Source: JAFGVL01 sp031553685
GTDB taxonomy: Bacteria > Bacteroidota > Bacteroidia > Bacteroidales > Paludibacteraceae
Direction of reading: 5' to 3'
Assembly (NCBI GenBank): GCA_031553685.1
Contig: JAVBLE010000050.1
Location: forward strand, 1 to 63,478
DNA length: 63,478 nucleotides
The position numbers and the translations under genes are program-made. Below the pieces are notes generated by a model, which did no database searches, was not told the DNA's origin, and was given only the letters and a program-made list of their open reading frames with translations. Of the stretch, positions 35,975 through 44,208 are shown in pieces (positions within the stretch are counted from its first letter, which is position 1; each line of letters begins with the position of its first letter).

Positions 35975-36967
35975 ATGAAGACAAAAGATTTTAAAATTGG
36001 CAATAGCCAAATAATTATATACCAAACACAGGACGGGAAAACTGATCTGGATGTAAGATTGGACAAGGAAACCGTTTGGCTGAACAGACAGCAAATGGCA
36101 GAATTGTTTGATCGTGATGTCAAGACAATCGGGAAACATATTGGCAATGCGCTAAAGGAAGAATTAGCTGAATTTCCAGTTGTCGCAAAATTTGCGACAA
36201 CTGCAACTGATGGGAAAACTTATCAAGTGGAACATTATAATCTTGATGTTATCATTTCGATTGGTTATCGGGTGAAATCGCAGAGAGGCACCCAATTCCG
36301 TATTTGGGCAAATCGTATTTTGAAAGATTTTTTGGTGAAAGGTTATGCCATTAAAGATAAACTGAAAATTGAGCAATACGAAGACCTGAAACAAACAATA
36401 AAACTCTTGTCGAATGTAATTCAAAGCAAGGAACTGACTGCCGACGAAGCGACCGGATTACTGCAAGTAGTAACAGATTATACCTACGGATTGGATGTGT
36501 TGGACAAATATGATTTCCAAACGCTTGATATTGAGAATATAACAACGGAAGAAAAATTCCGTGCAACTTACGAAAATGCGATGGAAACGATCGCGAGCCT
36601 GAAAAGCAAATTTGGCAATAGTGCACTGTTTGGCAACGAAAAGGACAAATCGTTCCAAAGTTCGATAGCTACTATTTACCAGACTTTCGACGGAAAAGAA
36701 CTCTACCCAAGCATAGAAGAGAAAGCGGCAATGCTGCTGTATTTGGTTACGAAAAACCACTCGTTTAGCGATGGCAATAAACGCATTGCTGCGCTTTTGT
36801 TTTTGTGGTTCTTGGATAAAAACGGTATTCTATATCACGCCGACGGCTCTATGCGCATAGGAAACAACACGCTGGTTGCCCTTACGCTGATGATAGCCGA
36901 AAGTCGCACCGAAGAAAAAGATATGATGGTAAAAGTGCTGGTGAATTTGATTAATCAGAATAATTGA
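35975..36967 (+). CDS. RhuM-Fic fusion protein
   Basis: A 330-residue two-domain protein. Residues 1-110 are a RhuM-type domain (VWLNRQQMAELFDRDVKTIG; LDVIISIGYRVKSQRGTQFR), and residues 200-330 are a Fic/Doc domain with the catalytic motif HSFSDGNKRIAALLF near residue 262. Fic enzymes transfer AMP or phosphate to proteins, and Doc-type members act as toxins. The RhuM half probably binds DNA or a partner. No separate antitoxin gene is visible, so the fusion may self-regulate. Confidence 0.9.
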   Translation: MKTKDFKIGNSQIIIYQTQDGKTDLDVRLDKETVWLNRQQMAELFDRDVKTIGKHIGNALKEELAEFPVVAKFATTATDGKTYQVEHYNLDVIISIGYRVKSQRGTQFRIWANRILKDFLVKGYAIKDKLKIEQYEDLKQTIKLLSNVIQSKELTADEATGLLQVVTDYTYGLDVLDKYDFQTLDIENITTEEKFRATYENAMETIASLKSKFGNSALFGNEKDKSFQSSIATIYQTFDGKELYPSIEEKAAMLLYLVTKNHSFSDGNKRIAALLFLWFLDKNGILYHADGSMRIGNNTLVALTLMIAESRTEEKDMMVKVLVNLINQNN

Positions 36968-37010
36968 GAAAAATATTGTTGTAATGCTAAAATCTATAAA
37001 TCAATATATT

Positions 37011-38039
37011 ATGAAGAAAATAGCAATGCTGATTTTTTCTTTATTGTTATTTCCGGTTTGTGTAAATGCCCAATTACCGGTAGATAATGTAAAATTATTT
37101 AGTATCATAAATAAAAATGACACTATTCAGTTTATCAAAATAGGTGCAGATATAACCCAAAGGAAACCAACCATCCTGTTTTGTCAGGGTTCTTTACCAA
37201 TACCTTTAATTAGGGAGAAAAAAGACGGCACTTTTTCTATTGTTGCTGTCAATATTTTTGATTATAAGAAAATTTCAGAGAAATATAATATCATTATTAT
37301 TTCTAAACCAAACACGCCGGTAGTTGCGCGTAGGGGAAATTTAAATGATCAATCTGCTTATGTGCCGGATACATTAAAACCTCGCATTTTTGACTCTCAA
37401 TATTGGGAAAATAATTATTTGGAAAAATATGTAGAAAGAGGCAATGCCGTCCTCGACTTTTTGCGGAAGCAAACTTGGGTGGACAAGAATAAAATTATTT
37501 TGTTAGGGCATTCGCAAGGCGCGCATGAAGCACTAAATTTAGCCAAACAAAATCCAGATATTTATGCGCTCGGATATTTTGGAGGAAATGTGGTTGGTCG
37601 GTTTGCTGCAACTATTCTCAAAGAAAGGAGTGCTGCAAATTCGGGGATAATATCACAAAACGAAACGCAAGCAAACATTGACGAAAAATACGACTATTGG
37701 CGAACAGTTTGTCGGGATACAACTGAATTTTCGAACGAAAAAAGCGATGCTAAACGAACTTGGAAAAGTTTCAGCCAACCGGCTTTCGAACAGTTAGCTT
37801 CTTTAAATACACCTGTGTTTATAGCATACGGCACAAAAGATGCTGGTGCTCAAATATGCGATATTATGCCGGTTTATTTTGAAATGGAAGGCAAGACAAA
37901 TTATAAAATGCGACCATTTGTTGGTTGCGGACATAATTTCGAAGAAATTACTCCAGAAGGAAAGTCTAATTGGGACAAAATGTATTGGAAAGATGCTATG
38001 AATGAGTTTATCTATTGGATTGAAAATATCGAAAAGTAA
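37011..38039 (+). CDS. Exported alpha/beta hydrolase
   Basis: A 342-residue secreted hydrolase. I use the ATG at 37011 because it gives a clear signal peptide (MKKIAMLIFSLLLFPVCVNA). The nucleophile elbow is LLGHSQGAHEAL (Ser nucleophile), and the expected catalytic His is in VGCGHNFEEI near the end, with a candidate Asp in YGTKDAG. Substrate unknown: ester, peptide or lipid. Confidence 0.8.
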   Translation: MKKIAMLIFSLLLFPVCVNAQLPVDNVKLFSIINKNDTIQFIKIGADITQRKPTILFCQGSLPIPLIREKKDGTFSIVAVNIFDYKKISEKYNIIIISKPNTPVVARRGNLNDQSAYVPDTLKPRIFDSQYWENNYLEKYVERGNAVLDFLRKQTWVDKNKIILLGHSQGAHEALNLAKQNPDIYALGYFGGNVVGRFAATILKERSAANSGIISQNETQANIDEKYDYWRTVCRDTTEFSNEKSDAKRTWKSFSQPAFEQLASLNTPVFIAYGTKDAGAQICDIMPVYFEMEGKTNYKMRPFVGCGHNFEEITPEGKSNWDKMYWKDAMNEFIYWIENIEK

Positions 38040-38162
38040 AAATAATATTAGTGAATGTGGGGTTGTTTATTATGTAATGATGTTGTTGTCATAAATTATG
38101 GACAAAAAGAAAATTTCACAACTAAAATTCAAGTATTTTTTCAAGATCAAAGCATAATCAAG

Positions 38163-38243
38163 ATGAAATATTTTTTTATCTTGTATGCTATATTCTTTTT
38201 AATATCAATGTTTTATATTTGGAATAATTTTATAAGAAAATAA
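38163..38243 (+). CDS. Possible 26-residue membrane peptide
   Basis: The frame encodes MKYFFILYAIFFLISMFYIW plus a basic end (NNFIRK), a single hydrophobic helix. It ends 2 bases before purC. The helix and its tight placement make it plausible as a small membrane peptide translationally tied to purC, but codon evidence at this length is weak. Confidence 0.3.
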   Translation: MKYFFILYAIFFLISMFYIWNNFIRK

Positions 38244-38245
38244 AA

Positions 38246-39193
38246 ATGAACGCATTAACAAAAACTGATTTTAATTTTCCGGGGCAAACGGCGGTGTATC
38301 ACGGAAAAGTACGCGATGTGTACTCGATTAACAACGATTTGCTGGTGATGGTGGCTACCGACCGCATTTCGGCATTCGATGTGGTGCTGCCCAAAGGCAT
38401 TCCTTACAAAGGACAGATGCTGAACCAAATTGCCGCCAAATTTTTGGACGCTACGGCAGATATTGTGCCGAATTGGAAATTAGCTTCGCCCGACCCTATG
38501 GTAACAGTCGGACTTCGTTGCCAAGGTTTTCCTGTAGAAATGATTGTGCGCGGTTACCTTTGTGGCAGTGCGTGGCGAGCATACAAAAGCGGTGTGCGCG
38601 AAATTTGCGGCGTAAAGATTCCTGACGGAATGCGCGAAAATCAGGCTTTCCCAACACCAATTATTACACCAACAACCAAAGCCGAATTGGGCTTGCACGA
38701 TGAAGATATTTCTCGCGAAGAAATCCTTGCACAAGGATTAGTATCGAAAGAAGATTACGAAATGTTGGAAAAATACACATTGGCACTTTTCGAAAGAGGT
38801 AGTAAAATTGCAAAAGAACGCGGTTTGATTCTGGTAGATACCAAATACGAGTTCGGAAAACGCGAAGGTAAAATATATCTGATTGATGAAATTCATACAC
38901 CCGACAGTTCGCGTTATTTTTATGCCGAAGGTTATGCTGAGCGTTTCGAGAAAGGCGAGGTGCAAAAGCAACTTTCGAAAGAGTTTGTACGCGAATGGTT
39001 GATGGACAATGGTTTCCAAGGAAAAGAAGGACAACAAGTACCGGAGATGACGGAGGAAATTGTGGCAAGTATCAGCGAACGATATATTGAGTTGTATGAA
39101 AATATTGTGGGTGAGAAGTTTGTGAAAGCCGATACTTCATCAATTACAGCGCGGATTGAGAAAAATATTTTGGAATATTTAAAGTCTTTGTAA
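38246..39193 (+). CDS. purC: SAICAR synthase (PurC)
   Basis: A 315-residue phosphoribosylaminoimidazole-succinocarboxamide synthase of the purine pathway. Family motifs: GKVRDVYSI near the start, VVLPKGIPYKGQMLNQIA, CQGFPVEMIVRGYLCGSAWR, KYEFGKREGKIYLIDEIHTP. This is the longer form (about 300 residues) common in Bacteroidetes and fungi. Confidence 0.96.
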   Translation: MNALTKTDFNFPGQTAVYHGKVRDVYSINNDLLVMVATDRISAFDVVLPKGIPYKGQMLNQIAAKFLDATADIVPNWKLASPDPMVTVGLRCQGFPVEMIVRGYLCGSAWRAYKSGVREICGVKIPDGMRENQAFPTPIITPTTKAELGLHDEDISREEILAQGLVSKEDYEMLEKYTLALFERGSKIAKERGLILVDTKYEFGKREGKIYLIDEIHTPDSSRYFYAEGYAERFEKGEVQKQLSKEFVREWLMDNGFQGKEGQQVPEMTEEIVASISERYIELYENIVGEKFVKADTSSITARIEKNILEYLKSL

Positions 39194-39236
39194 TCAGAAA
39201 GAAATAAATATTTTGTAAAAAAAATTTCCCAAAGCG

Positions 39237-39267
39237 TTTGCAGAAACCGAAAAGAGGCGTATCTTTG
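39237..39267 (+). promoter_or_regulatory. tRNA-Ser promoter
   Basis: TTTG (39237-39240), 19 bases, then TATCTTTG (39260-39267), an ideal Bacteroidetes promoter 26 bases before the tRNA. Confidence 0.75.
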
Positions 39268-39293
39268 CAACGCTTTTCGCAAGAATGGCATTA

Positions 39294-39378
39294 GGAGAGG
39301 TGGCAGAGTGGTCGATCGCGGCGGTCTTGAAAACCGTTGTACTGAGAGGTACCGGGGGTTCGAATCCCTCTCTCTCCG
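39294..39378 (+). tRNA. tRNA-Ser (anticodon TGA)
   Basis: An 85-base serine tRNA with acceptor stem GGAGAGG with TCTCTCC, anticodon loop CTTGAAA (anticodon TGA), the long variable arm of class II tRNAs, T arm with TTCGAAT, and discriminator G. CCA is not encoded. A truncated integrase follows 250 bases later, so this tRNA is the likely historical insertion site of the island. Confidence 0.95.
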
Positions 39379-39404
39379 CAATGTAAGAATGAAAATTGAA
39401 GAAG

Positions 39405-39433
39405 AATCCTGTAAATCACTGATTTACGGGATT
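39405..39433 (+). terminator. tRNA-Ser terminator
   Basis: AATCCTGTAAAT pairs with ATTTACGGGATT around a 5-base loop, followed by T6. Confidence 0.8.
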
Positions 39434-39492
39434 TTTTTATTTTAGGAAATGTGCATTTCATACCCTTAAATTGCATTTGTCTGTCTGCTTAA

Positions 39493-39583
39493 TAGGTGGA
39501 CTTTCTAAAATAAAAATACGCTCCACCTACCTCATTGTATTTCTCTGTTATTCAATATTTTGCACTTTAAAAGAACTCCACCT
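39493..39583. repeat. TCCACCT heptamer cluster, possible integrase arm sites
   Basis: TAGGTGGA (39493-39500), TCCACCTA (39522-39529) and TCCACCT (39577-39583) lie between the tRNA and the integrase. The first two form an inverted pair. Short repeated sites beside an integrase are typical of arm-type binding sites, but this is inference. Confidence 0.35.
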
Positions 39584-39588
39584 TAAAG

Positions 39589-39596
39589 TAATTTTG
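39589..39596 (+). promoter_or_regulatory. Promoter -7 box of truncated integrase gene
   Basis: TAATTTTG, 35 bases before the start codon. A TTTG at 39559-39562 is somewhat too far upstream to be an ideal -33 element. Confidence 0.4.
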
Positions 39597-39631
39597 TATC
39601 ATTAAAATTAACGGAAACGGAGAGAGTTTTT

Positions 39632-40750
39632 ATGAAGAAAAAAACATTTACAATTTTGTTCTATGTAAAACGGACAAAATTATTGAGAAACGGTGAGGCT
39701 CCCATCTTTATGCGTATTACAGTTGATGGTATCAGGGCTGAAATGAGCATTAACAGGAGTATTATCCTTACAGAGTGGATCGACAAGAAAGGTTGTGCAA
39801 GAGCCACTACAGCTAAAAACAAAGAGCTGAATCATTATTTAGAGCACATCCGGCATAAATTATATAGCATCCAAAAAGAGTTGGAAGATGAAAACAAAAT
39901 AGTTACTGCCGAATTATTGAAAAATCGGTATATGGGAATCAACGAAGCTAATGTAACATTTGTTGAGCTTTATACCGAACATAATAAAAAGCTAAAAGAG
40001 CTAGAAGGTAAAGATTTTACAGCCGCCACTATTGAAAGACACGAAACCTCATTGAAACATGTTGTTGAGTTTATGCAACTCAAATATCGGAAAAATGATA
40101 TTTTTTTGAGAGAAATTACCCCTGACTTTATCAAGGAGTATGAGCATTTCCTCAAAACGGTAAAGAATTGTGCTCATAACACTACTGTAAAATATATTCG
40201 GAATATGGGTAAGATTTTACGGCTTGCTATTCAAAAAGAAATAATCAAAAAAAATCCTATTAGCAACCTAAAATTTAGTATTCAGGAAGTAAACAAGGAA
40301 TTTCTATCTGAACAAGAACTGGAAACGCTACTACAAAAAGAATTTGTTTCGGATAGACTCACTAATATTAGAGATGTGTTTGCATTCTGTTGTTTTACGG
40401 GATTGGCTTTTATTGATGTAAAAGGACTTCGTAATGAAGATTTAGTCACTACATCTACCGGAGAAATGGTAATTCGCAAACAAAGGCAAAAAACCGGAGT
40501 ATGGTCTAATATTCCACTGCTACCGATAGCTAAACAAATACTAACTAAGTATGAAAATAAACCATTGCCGGATAACCAATTGTTACCAGTACCGAGTAAT
40601 GTAAAGATGAATGCTTATTTGAAAGAGATTGCCGATGTATGTGGGATAAGTAAAAATTTAACAACGCACTGCTTAAGACATAGTATTTTGTCTTTTCGGC
40701 TGAAAACAAGCAGATTGCAAGGTTGTTTTTCTTGGCAGGTAACGATTTAG
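39632..40750 (+). pseudogene. Truncated tyrosine recombinase
   Basis: A 372-residue remnant of a Bacteroidetes-type integrase. The Arm-DNA-bind, SAM-like and first half of the catalytic domain are normal (first catalytic-region motif FCCFTGLAFIDVKGL, where the usual TGLR arginine position reads A). The HxxR motif is present as HCLRHS. From there the sequence turns into unrelated residues (ILSFRLKTSRLQGCF) and stops, so the second His/Trp motif and the catalytic Tyr are missing. It is therefore almost certainly inactive. It marks the left end of the island beside tRNA-Ser. Confidence 0.85.
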
Positions 40751-41246
40751 AAACGAGCTAACCTCGTTTATTTGTATCATTTTTCACAACACACAAAAAG
40801 AACGCCTTTCAAATGCAAAGATACAAAAATGTATCTGAATCTAAATATTTTCATTCTATTTTTCTTTCCACATTTTGGCAGATTTTCATTCATTTGCATA
40901 GTGCCGATGGCTTCCGACAATTCAAATTTAAGCCTTCTTATTCGGTATCTTCAGAAAACAATTCCTACCTTTGCAATTGATAAAATAGAATATAACGGGC
41001 TTAGTCCCGTTGATATATAGACATAACGTTCGCTGAACGTCTCGTCACGAAAACTGGTAAGTTCTTATCGCGCACTGTAAATCAGTCAGTTACGCGATTT
41101 TCAAGCAAATATCTTGCAATAATACGGTAAGGTTTTTAGATAGTTGGGAAGTATAAATGAGGAAGAAAGACATAAAAAATAAACGAGCGGTAAATATAAT
41201 TTACTGCTCGTTTTATTCTTAAGGAAATGGAAAGGAAACTGCTATT
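40751..41246. other. Intergenic region with orphan promoter and hairpins
   Basis: About 500 bases without a convincing gene. It contains a small hairpin (AAACGAG/CTCGTTT near 40752-40770) and a plus-strand promoter-like TACCTTTG (40966-40973) with no reading frame behind it. Downstream are a palindrome (AACGGG...CCCGTT) and a structured-looking stretch to about 41100 that could be a small RNA or degraded element DNA. The terminator of the lysis cassette is at the right end. Confidence 0.4.
41182..41214 (-). terminator. Terminator of lysis cassette
   Basis: Hairpin with arms AAACGAGC and GCTCGTTT, extended by GTAAAT/ATTTAC inside, followed on the minus strand by T-rich sequence. It lies 33 bases beyond the last gene. 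Confidence 0.75.
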
Positions 41247-41636
41247 TTAGCCATTTTTTCTCAATTTTGATACAAAGTACATCAGAATAATTAAAGCGAA
41301 AATAAGAGCAATCCTCCCACACCACATTTGAAAATTCTGCCAACAGGATAGTGGCTTTTTGACTTGCTTAACCACTTCGACTGGATAAGGTACTCGGATA
41401 GTATCCTGCATAGAAATAGAATCCCGAACAACTTTATTTCTGAATAAATACCGGTATCGTTCCAAAATAAGTGTGTCGCCTTTTTCCTTCACAAATATCG
41501 AATCATATCTAAAAGTTGAATCATGGACAAAGTTATCCCTGTATTCAATTCTTGTTGCTTCTATTGGAATGTATCGCGGCGTTTTGCAGGAATACAATAC
41601 CATTGCTACTCCTGCAACTAAAATTATTTTTCTCAT
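41247..41636 (-). CDS. Spanin-like lipoprotein of phage lysis cassette
   Basis: A 129-residue protein starting with a lipoprotein signal (MRKIILVAGVAMVLYSC, Cys17). A charged, strand-rich periplasmic part full of DS/DT repeats (FVHDSTFRYDSIFVKEKGDT) follows, and the protein ends in a membrane helix with a basic tail. Similar small proteins sit beside the hydrolase gene in Bacteroidetes prophages. The double anchoring, by lipid at one end and helix at the other, resembles a one-gene spanin that joins the membranes during lysis. It overlaps the hydrolase gene by 4 bases. Confidence 0.6.
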   Translation of the reverse strand: MRKIILVAGVAMVLYSCKTPRYIPIEATRIEYRDNFVHDSTFRYDSIFVKEKGDTLILERYRYLFRNKVVRDSISMQDTIRVPYPVEVVKQVKKPLSCWQNFQMWCGRIALIFALIILMYFVSKLRKNG

Positions 41637-42046
41637 TTCATTGTGATTTTATTTTGCAGGGCAAAACCTGCTTTGACTTGGTTAATATCTGCATTTATGC
41701 TATTTTCGACCGCCGACATTGCTGCAACAATTAAAATGTAGTCTGCTCCATCGGAAGCGGTCAATACCCTATCCTTTGGAACTCCTGACCATTTTGCAAC
41801 ATTGGTAATATATACCTGTGTATCGTTTTCGCAAGATGGTGCAAAGCGTGTAATGATTTTTTCGATTGTATTACAGCCATATTTGGTCAGATAAGTGTGC
41901 AGGGTTACAAATGCCGCACGATAGCCATATTCGATTGATTGGTATTGTTCAAAATGCTTATCAGTGCTTTTGATTTCGCCTTTGAATGTGTCGGGACTGT
42001 GCCGTAAATTCAGCGGATTGTTGTTTCTATATCCTCTTGGTGTCAT
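41633..42046 (-). CDS. P5-like peptidoglycan hydrolase (endolysin)
   Basis: A 137-residue protein of the phage structural protein P5/lysozyme-like family. The N-terminal signature GYRNNNPLNLRHS, then YGYRAAFVTLHTYLTKYG and IITRFAPSCENDTQVYI, match proteins that cleave peptidoglycan glycan strands. No signal peptide, as expected for an endolysin that needs a holin. It overlaps both neighbours by 4 bases (ATGA), a tight lysis module. Confidence 0.8.
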   Translation of the reverse strand: MTPRGYRNNNPLNLRHSPDTFKGEIKSTDKHFEQYQSIEYGYRAAFVTLHTYLTKYGCNTIEKIITRFAPSCENDTQVYITNVAKWSGVPKDRVLTASDGADYILIVAAMSAVENSINADINQVKAGFALQNKITMK

Positions 42047-42333
42047 TTGTTTTGTTTTTTTAGTTCGTTTTTAACAGGGCAATTTTTCTCATTGCTACAT
42101 TCTGATATTCGGCTCAATGCCTGCTCCAATAGTTGTATTTTTTGGCTCAAAATATCAATCCTTTTAGTAAGTGGTTCTATCAGGTATTCGTCATTGAGTT
42201 TTAATAATTTTTCGGCGTGATCGGATTTTATTACTTCTACCTCGGCGGTTGATTTGCGCCTGCCACCCAACCAGCCAACAATTAAAGTGATTACCGAAAC
42301 GGCAAAAGGCAGGATTTGATTTAGAGTTTCCAT
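42043..42333 (-). CDS. Membrane/coiled-coil protein, possible holin
   Basis: A 96-residue protein with one N-terminal membrane helix (METLNQILPFAVSVITLIVG) and a long coiled coil (LTKRIDILSQKIQLLEQALS). Position just before the hydrolase suggests a holin or holin-associated protein. It has one helix, unlike most characterised holins. Assigned by context. Confidence 0.55.
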   Translation of the reverse strand: METLNQILPFAVSVITLIVGWLGGRRKSTAEVEVIKSDHAEKLLKLNDEYLIEPLTKRIDILSQKIQLLEQALSRISECSNEKNCPVKNELKKQNK

Positions 42334-42359
42334 ACTGTTCTATTTTTAATGGTTAAAAG

Positions 42360-42384
42360 AAAACCCACGCTTGTGGTGGGTTTT
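42360..42384 (-). terminator. Hairpin within the lysis operon
   Basis: AAAACCCAC pairs with GTGGGTTTT around a 7-base loop, between the DUF6266-like gene and the rest of the cassette. It could partly terminate transcription and keep lysis genes low. Confidence 0.6.
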
Positions 42385-42411
42385 CGGCTGAATTGTAAGA
42401 ATTTTTGGAAA

Positions 42412-43035
42412 TTACCAATAGAGTAATTTCCCGTTTGAACTGTTGTTGCCTTTTGCGGAGTAAGCGTAAACACAAACAAAACCCGCACTTCCTGTGCTGT
42501 GGTTTATACTTACCGTTCCGGCTGTGATGTCGGCTTGGGTTAGGGTTTGTTCTGCGATTGTGATTCCGCCGCCGGTTGCGTTCCCGCTAAATACTACAAG
42601 TTTATCGCCAACGCGTAGGCGGTTTCTACAAGTTGATATATCGGCTTTTATTACGGTTGTTGATTGGCGGGTAGTAACCACATTTCCCAAAGAGCCAAAT
42701 GTGATTTCAATTTCGGGTTTGCTTCCGATAATGGTAGCCAAATCGGTATCGCCTGTGCTTGGCATTTTTGCCACATTGGCAGAAACAAAGGCGTTGTATG
42801 CCGATGTTGTGCGTTTTCGGTTTCTAAAGGCTTTTGCCATTGGGCTACTGAAAACACTCCACAAACCCACAATTGCGGACATTCTTGTTCGTTGTGCCTG
42901 TTGGTCGGGCGTATTGGGATTTTTCACATTGGGTTGATACTCGCGGGCAATGGTTCTTCCCGCATTTCTTGAATAGACAAGATTACCTACTTTTCCTTTG
43001 GCTGCTCCTACGGCAACCGAACTAATTACTGCCAT
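42412..43035 (-). CDS. DUF6266-like protein
   Basis: A 207-residue protein with the N-terminal pattern seen in DUF6266 proteins of Bacteroidetes (AAKGKVGNLVYSRNAGRT; NPNTPDQQAQRTRM), then a beta-rich domain with a Gly/Ser-rich end. Such proteins occur in prophage-like regions and may be structural or cell-surface proteins. It is the first gene of the lysis cassette, behind a promoter with a palindromic operator. Function unknown. Confidence 0.6.
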   Translation of the reverse strand: MAVISSVAVGAAKGKVGNLVYSRNAGRTIAREYQPNVKNPNTPDQQAQRTRMSAIVGLWSVFSSPMAKAFRNRKRTTSAYNAFVSANVAKMPSTGDTDLATIIGSKPEIEITFGSLGNVVTTRQSTTVIKADISTCRNRLRVGDKLVVFSGNATGGGITIAEQTLTQADITAGTVSINHSTGSAGFVCVYAYSAKGNNSSNGKLLYW

Positions 43036-43156
43036 AATTGTAAAGTTTTAAGTTGATTGATGAATAAGAATTACTTTGGACTTGCAACGGAGTTAGAACG
43101 GATTGGTTTATGTTTGCTTTTTGAGTTTGTCCGACAAATCGGTTGCGTGTCGGGTG

Positions 43157-43188
43157 CAAATATAAAGGCGGATAATACTGTATTATCC
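43157..43188 (-). promoter_or_regulatory. Operator-promoter of lysis cassette
   Basis: Minus-strand -7 box TATATTTG (43157-43164). Immediately upstream is a perfect palindrome GGATAATAC-T-GTATTATCC (43170-43188), exactly in the spacer where a repressor would block polymerase. The -33 side has no TTTG. The start codon is about 120 bases downstream. Confidence 0.6.
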
Positions 43189-43496
43189 TTTATTGTTAAG
43201 CTTTGCGGTGGGTTGCTATACTTTGCTTTTGTGTCGCGAGAAAACAGGCGGAAGAAAAGAAAATGTAAACGCTATATTGCTATGGCGACAAAAGGCTGTC
43301 AAGGTTTTTTGGAAAAATACTATCCGTAGGATGGAGATTTTTTCAAAAACCCATAGGGCTTGACCTTTACTGACTTTTGGCGACATGCTATTTTTGTGAG
43401 CATTTTTTTTGTTGCCATTTCTCCATTTTGGCAATTTGGATATTTCTTTAGGGGTGGTGGTCGGGGATGTTGGTGGGATTAAAAATAGCAGGTGAT

Positions 43497-43907
43497 TTAA
43501 GCGGAACGGAGTGGAGAGGCGCGAGCCGTCTGCGAGTGGGGCGGGGCTGTGCTGCGTGGAGTTCGGCGCAGCGGTACTCCGCAAGGCGCAAGCAGCACTT
43601 AGCCCGAAGTTTCGACCGTAGGGAGAACGAGGGTAGCCACGCCCCCGCAGGCGAGCAAAACATATAGCCCCGATTGCCCCCAATTGAAAATGGGCGGGGT
43701 TTGCCCGCTCCTTATTGGGGTTTTGGGGGCAAAAGAAAGGGGCGAATGAGGAATGAGCGACCGTGTGAAGCAAAACAAGCCGACACGCCCGTATCGAGTA
43801 CCTACCGGAACGCAGGTTGGAGTGTGGCGGCGGTGCTTGCAAGGGCGGCGAAAAAATACTACCTGCTTCGAGAGCCTCAGCGAGCGAGCGGTGTGGAGAT
43901 TTTTTTT
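43497..43907. other. GC-rich structured block without credible gene
   Basis: About 410 bases of strikingly higher GC than all neighbours, within a 1.17-kb stretch (43036-44208) that has no convincing gene. It contains nested inverted repeats: GTGCTGC/GCAGCAC around GGAGT/ACTCC near 43550-43592, and GCCCCCAA/TTGGGGGC (43676-43683 and 43723-43730) around GGGC/GCCC. Long frames exist on both strands but their composition follows the GC skew. It could be a transfer origin or a structured RNA of a former conjugative element. Confidence 0.45.
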
Positions 43908-44142
43908 AGCTGCTTGTTTTACCCTTGCAAGTATGTTTTTGTGGAACAAAGGAAGCGATTGACGAATACCTTATTACCTGCTATTTTTAATTTATCTAAT
44001 CTCTTGCTGTTTGGCTTTTTGATGGAGTGATAACGGAATGAAAAGACAAAGGGCAAGTACCTTGTTTTATCAAAAATGTTTATTGCTGAAATGAAATGTA
44101 AACGATAATTATTTTTGATTGGGTTTGTTTGAGAAAAGAAAA

Positions 44143-44173
44143 TCTCCAAATCTCCATTATGGAGATTTGGAGA
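44143..44173 (-). terminator. Terminator of peptide-system operon
   Basis: Perfect 15-bp arms (TCTCCAAATCTCCAT with its complement) separated by one base, followed on the minus strand by TTTTCTTTTC. It lies 36 bases beyond the epimerase gene. Confidence 0.75.
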
Positions 44174-44208
44174 AATTATCTTTATCAATGTGCTAAGTAT
44201 TTATTTCA

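Noticed and set aside
40772..41020. An 82-codon plus-strand frame after the truncated integrase
   Set aside because: It runs through a promoter-like box and a palindrome, and the composition is that of non-coding AT-rich DNA.
43216..43842. A 208-codon minus-strand frame across the GC-rich block
   Set aside because: The translation is low-complexity, and frames of similar length are open on both strands, as expected from GC bias. It has no start context and no recognisable domain.
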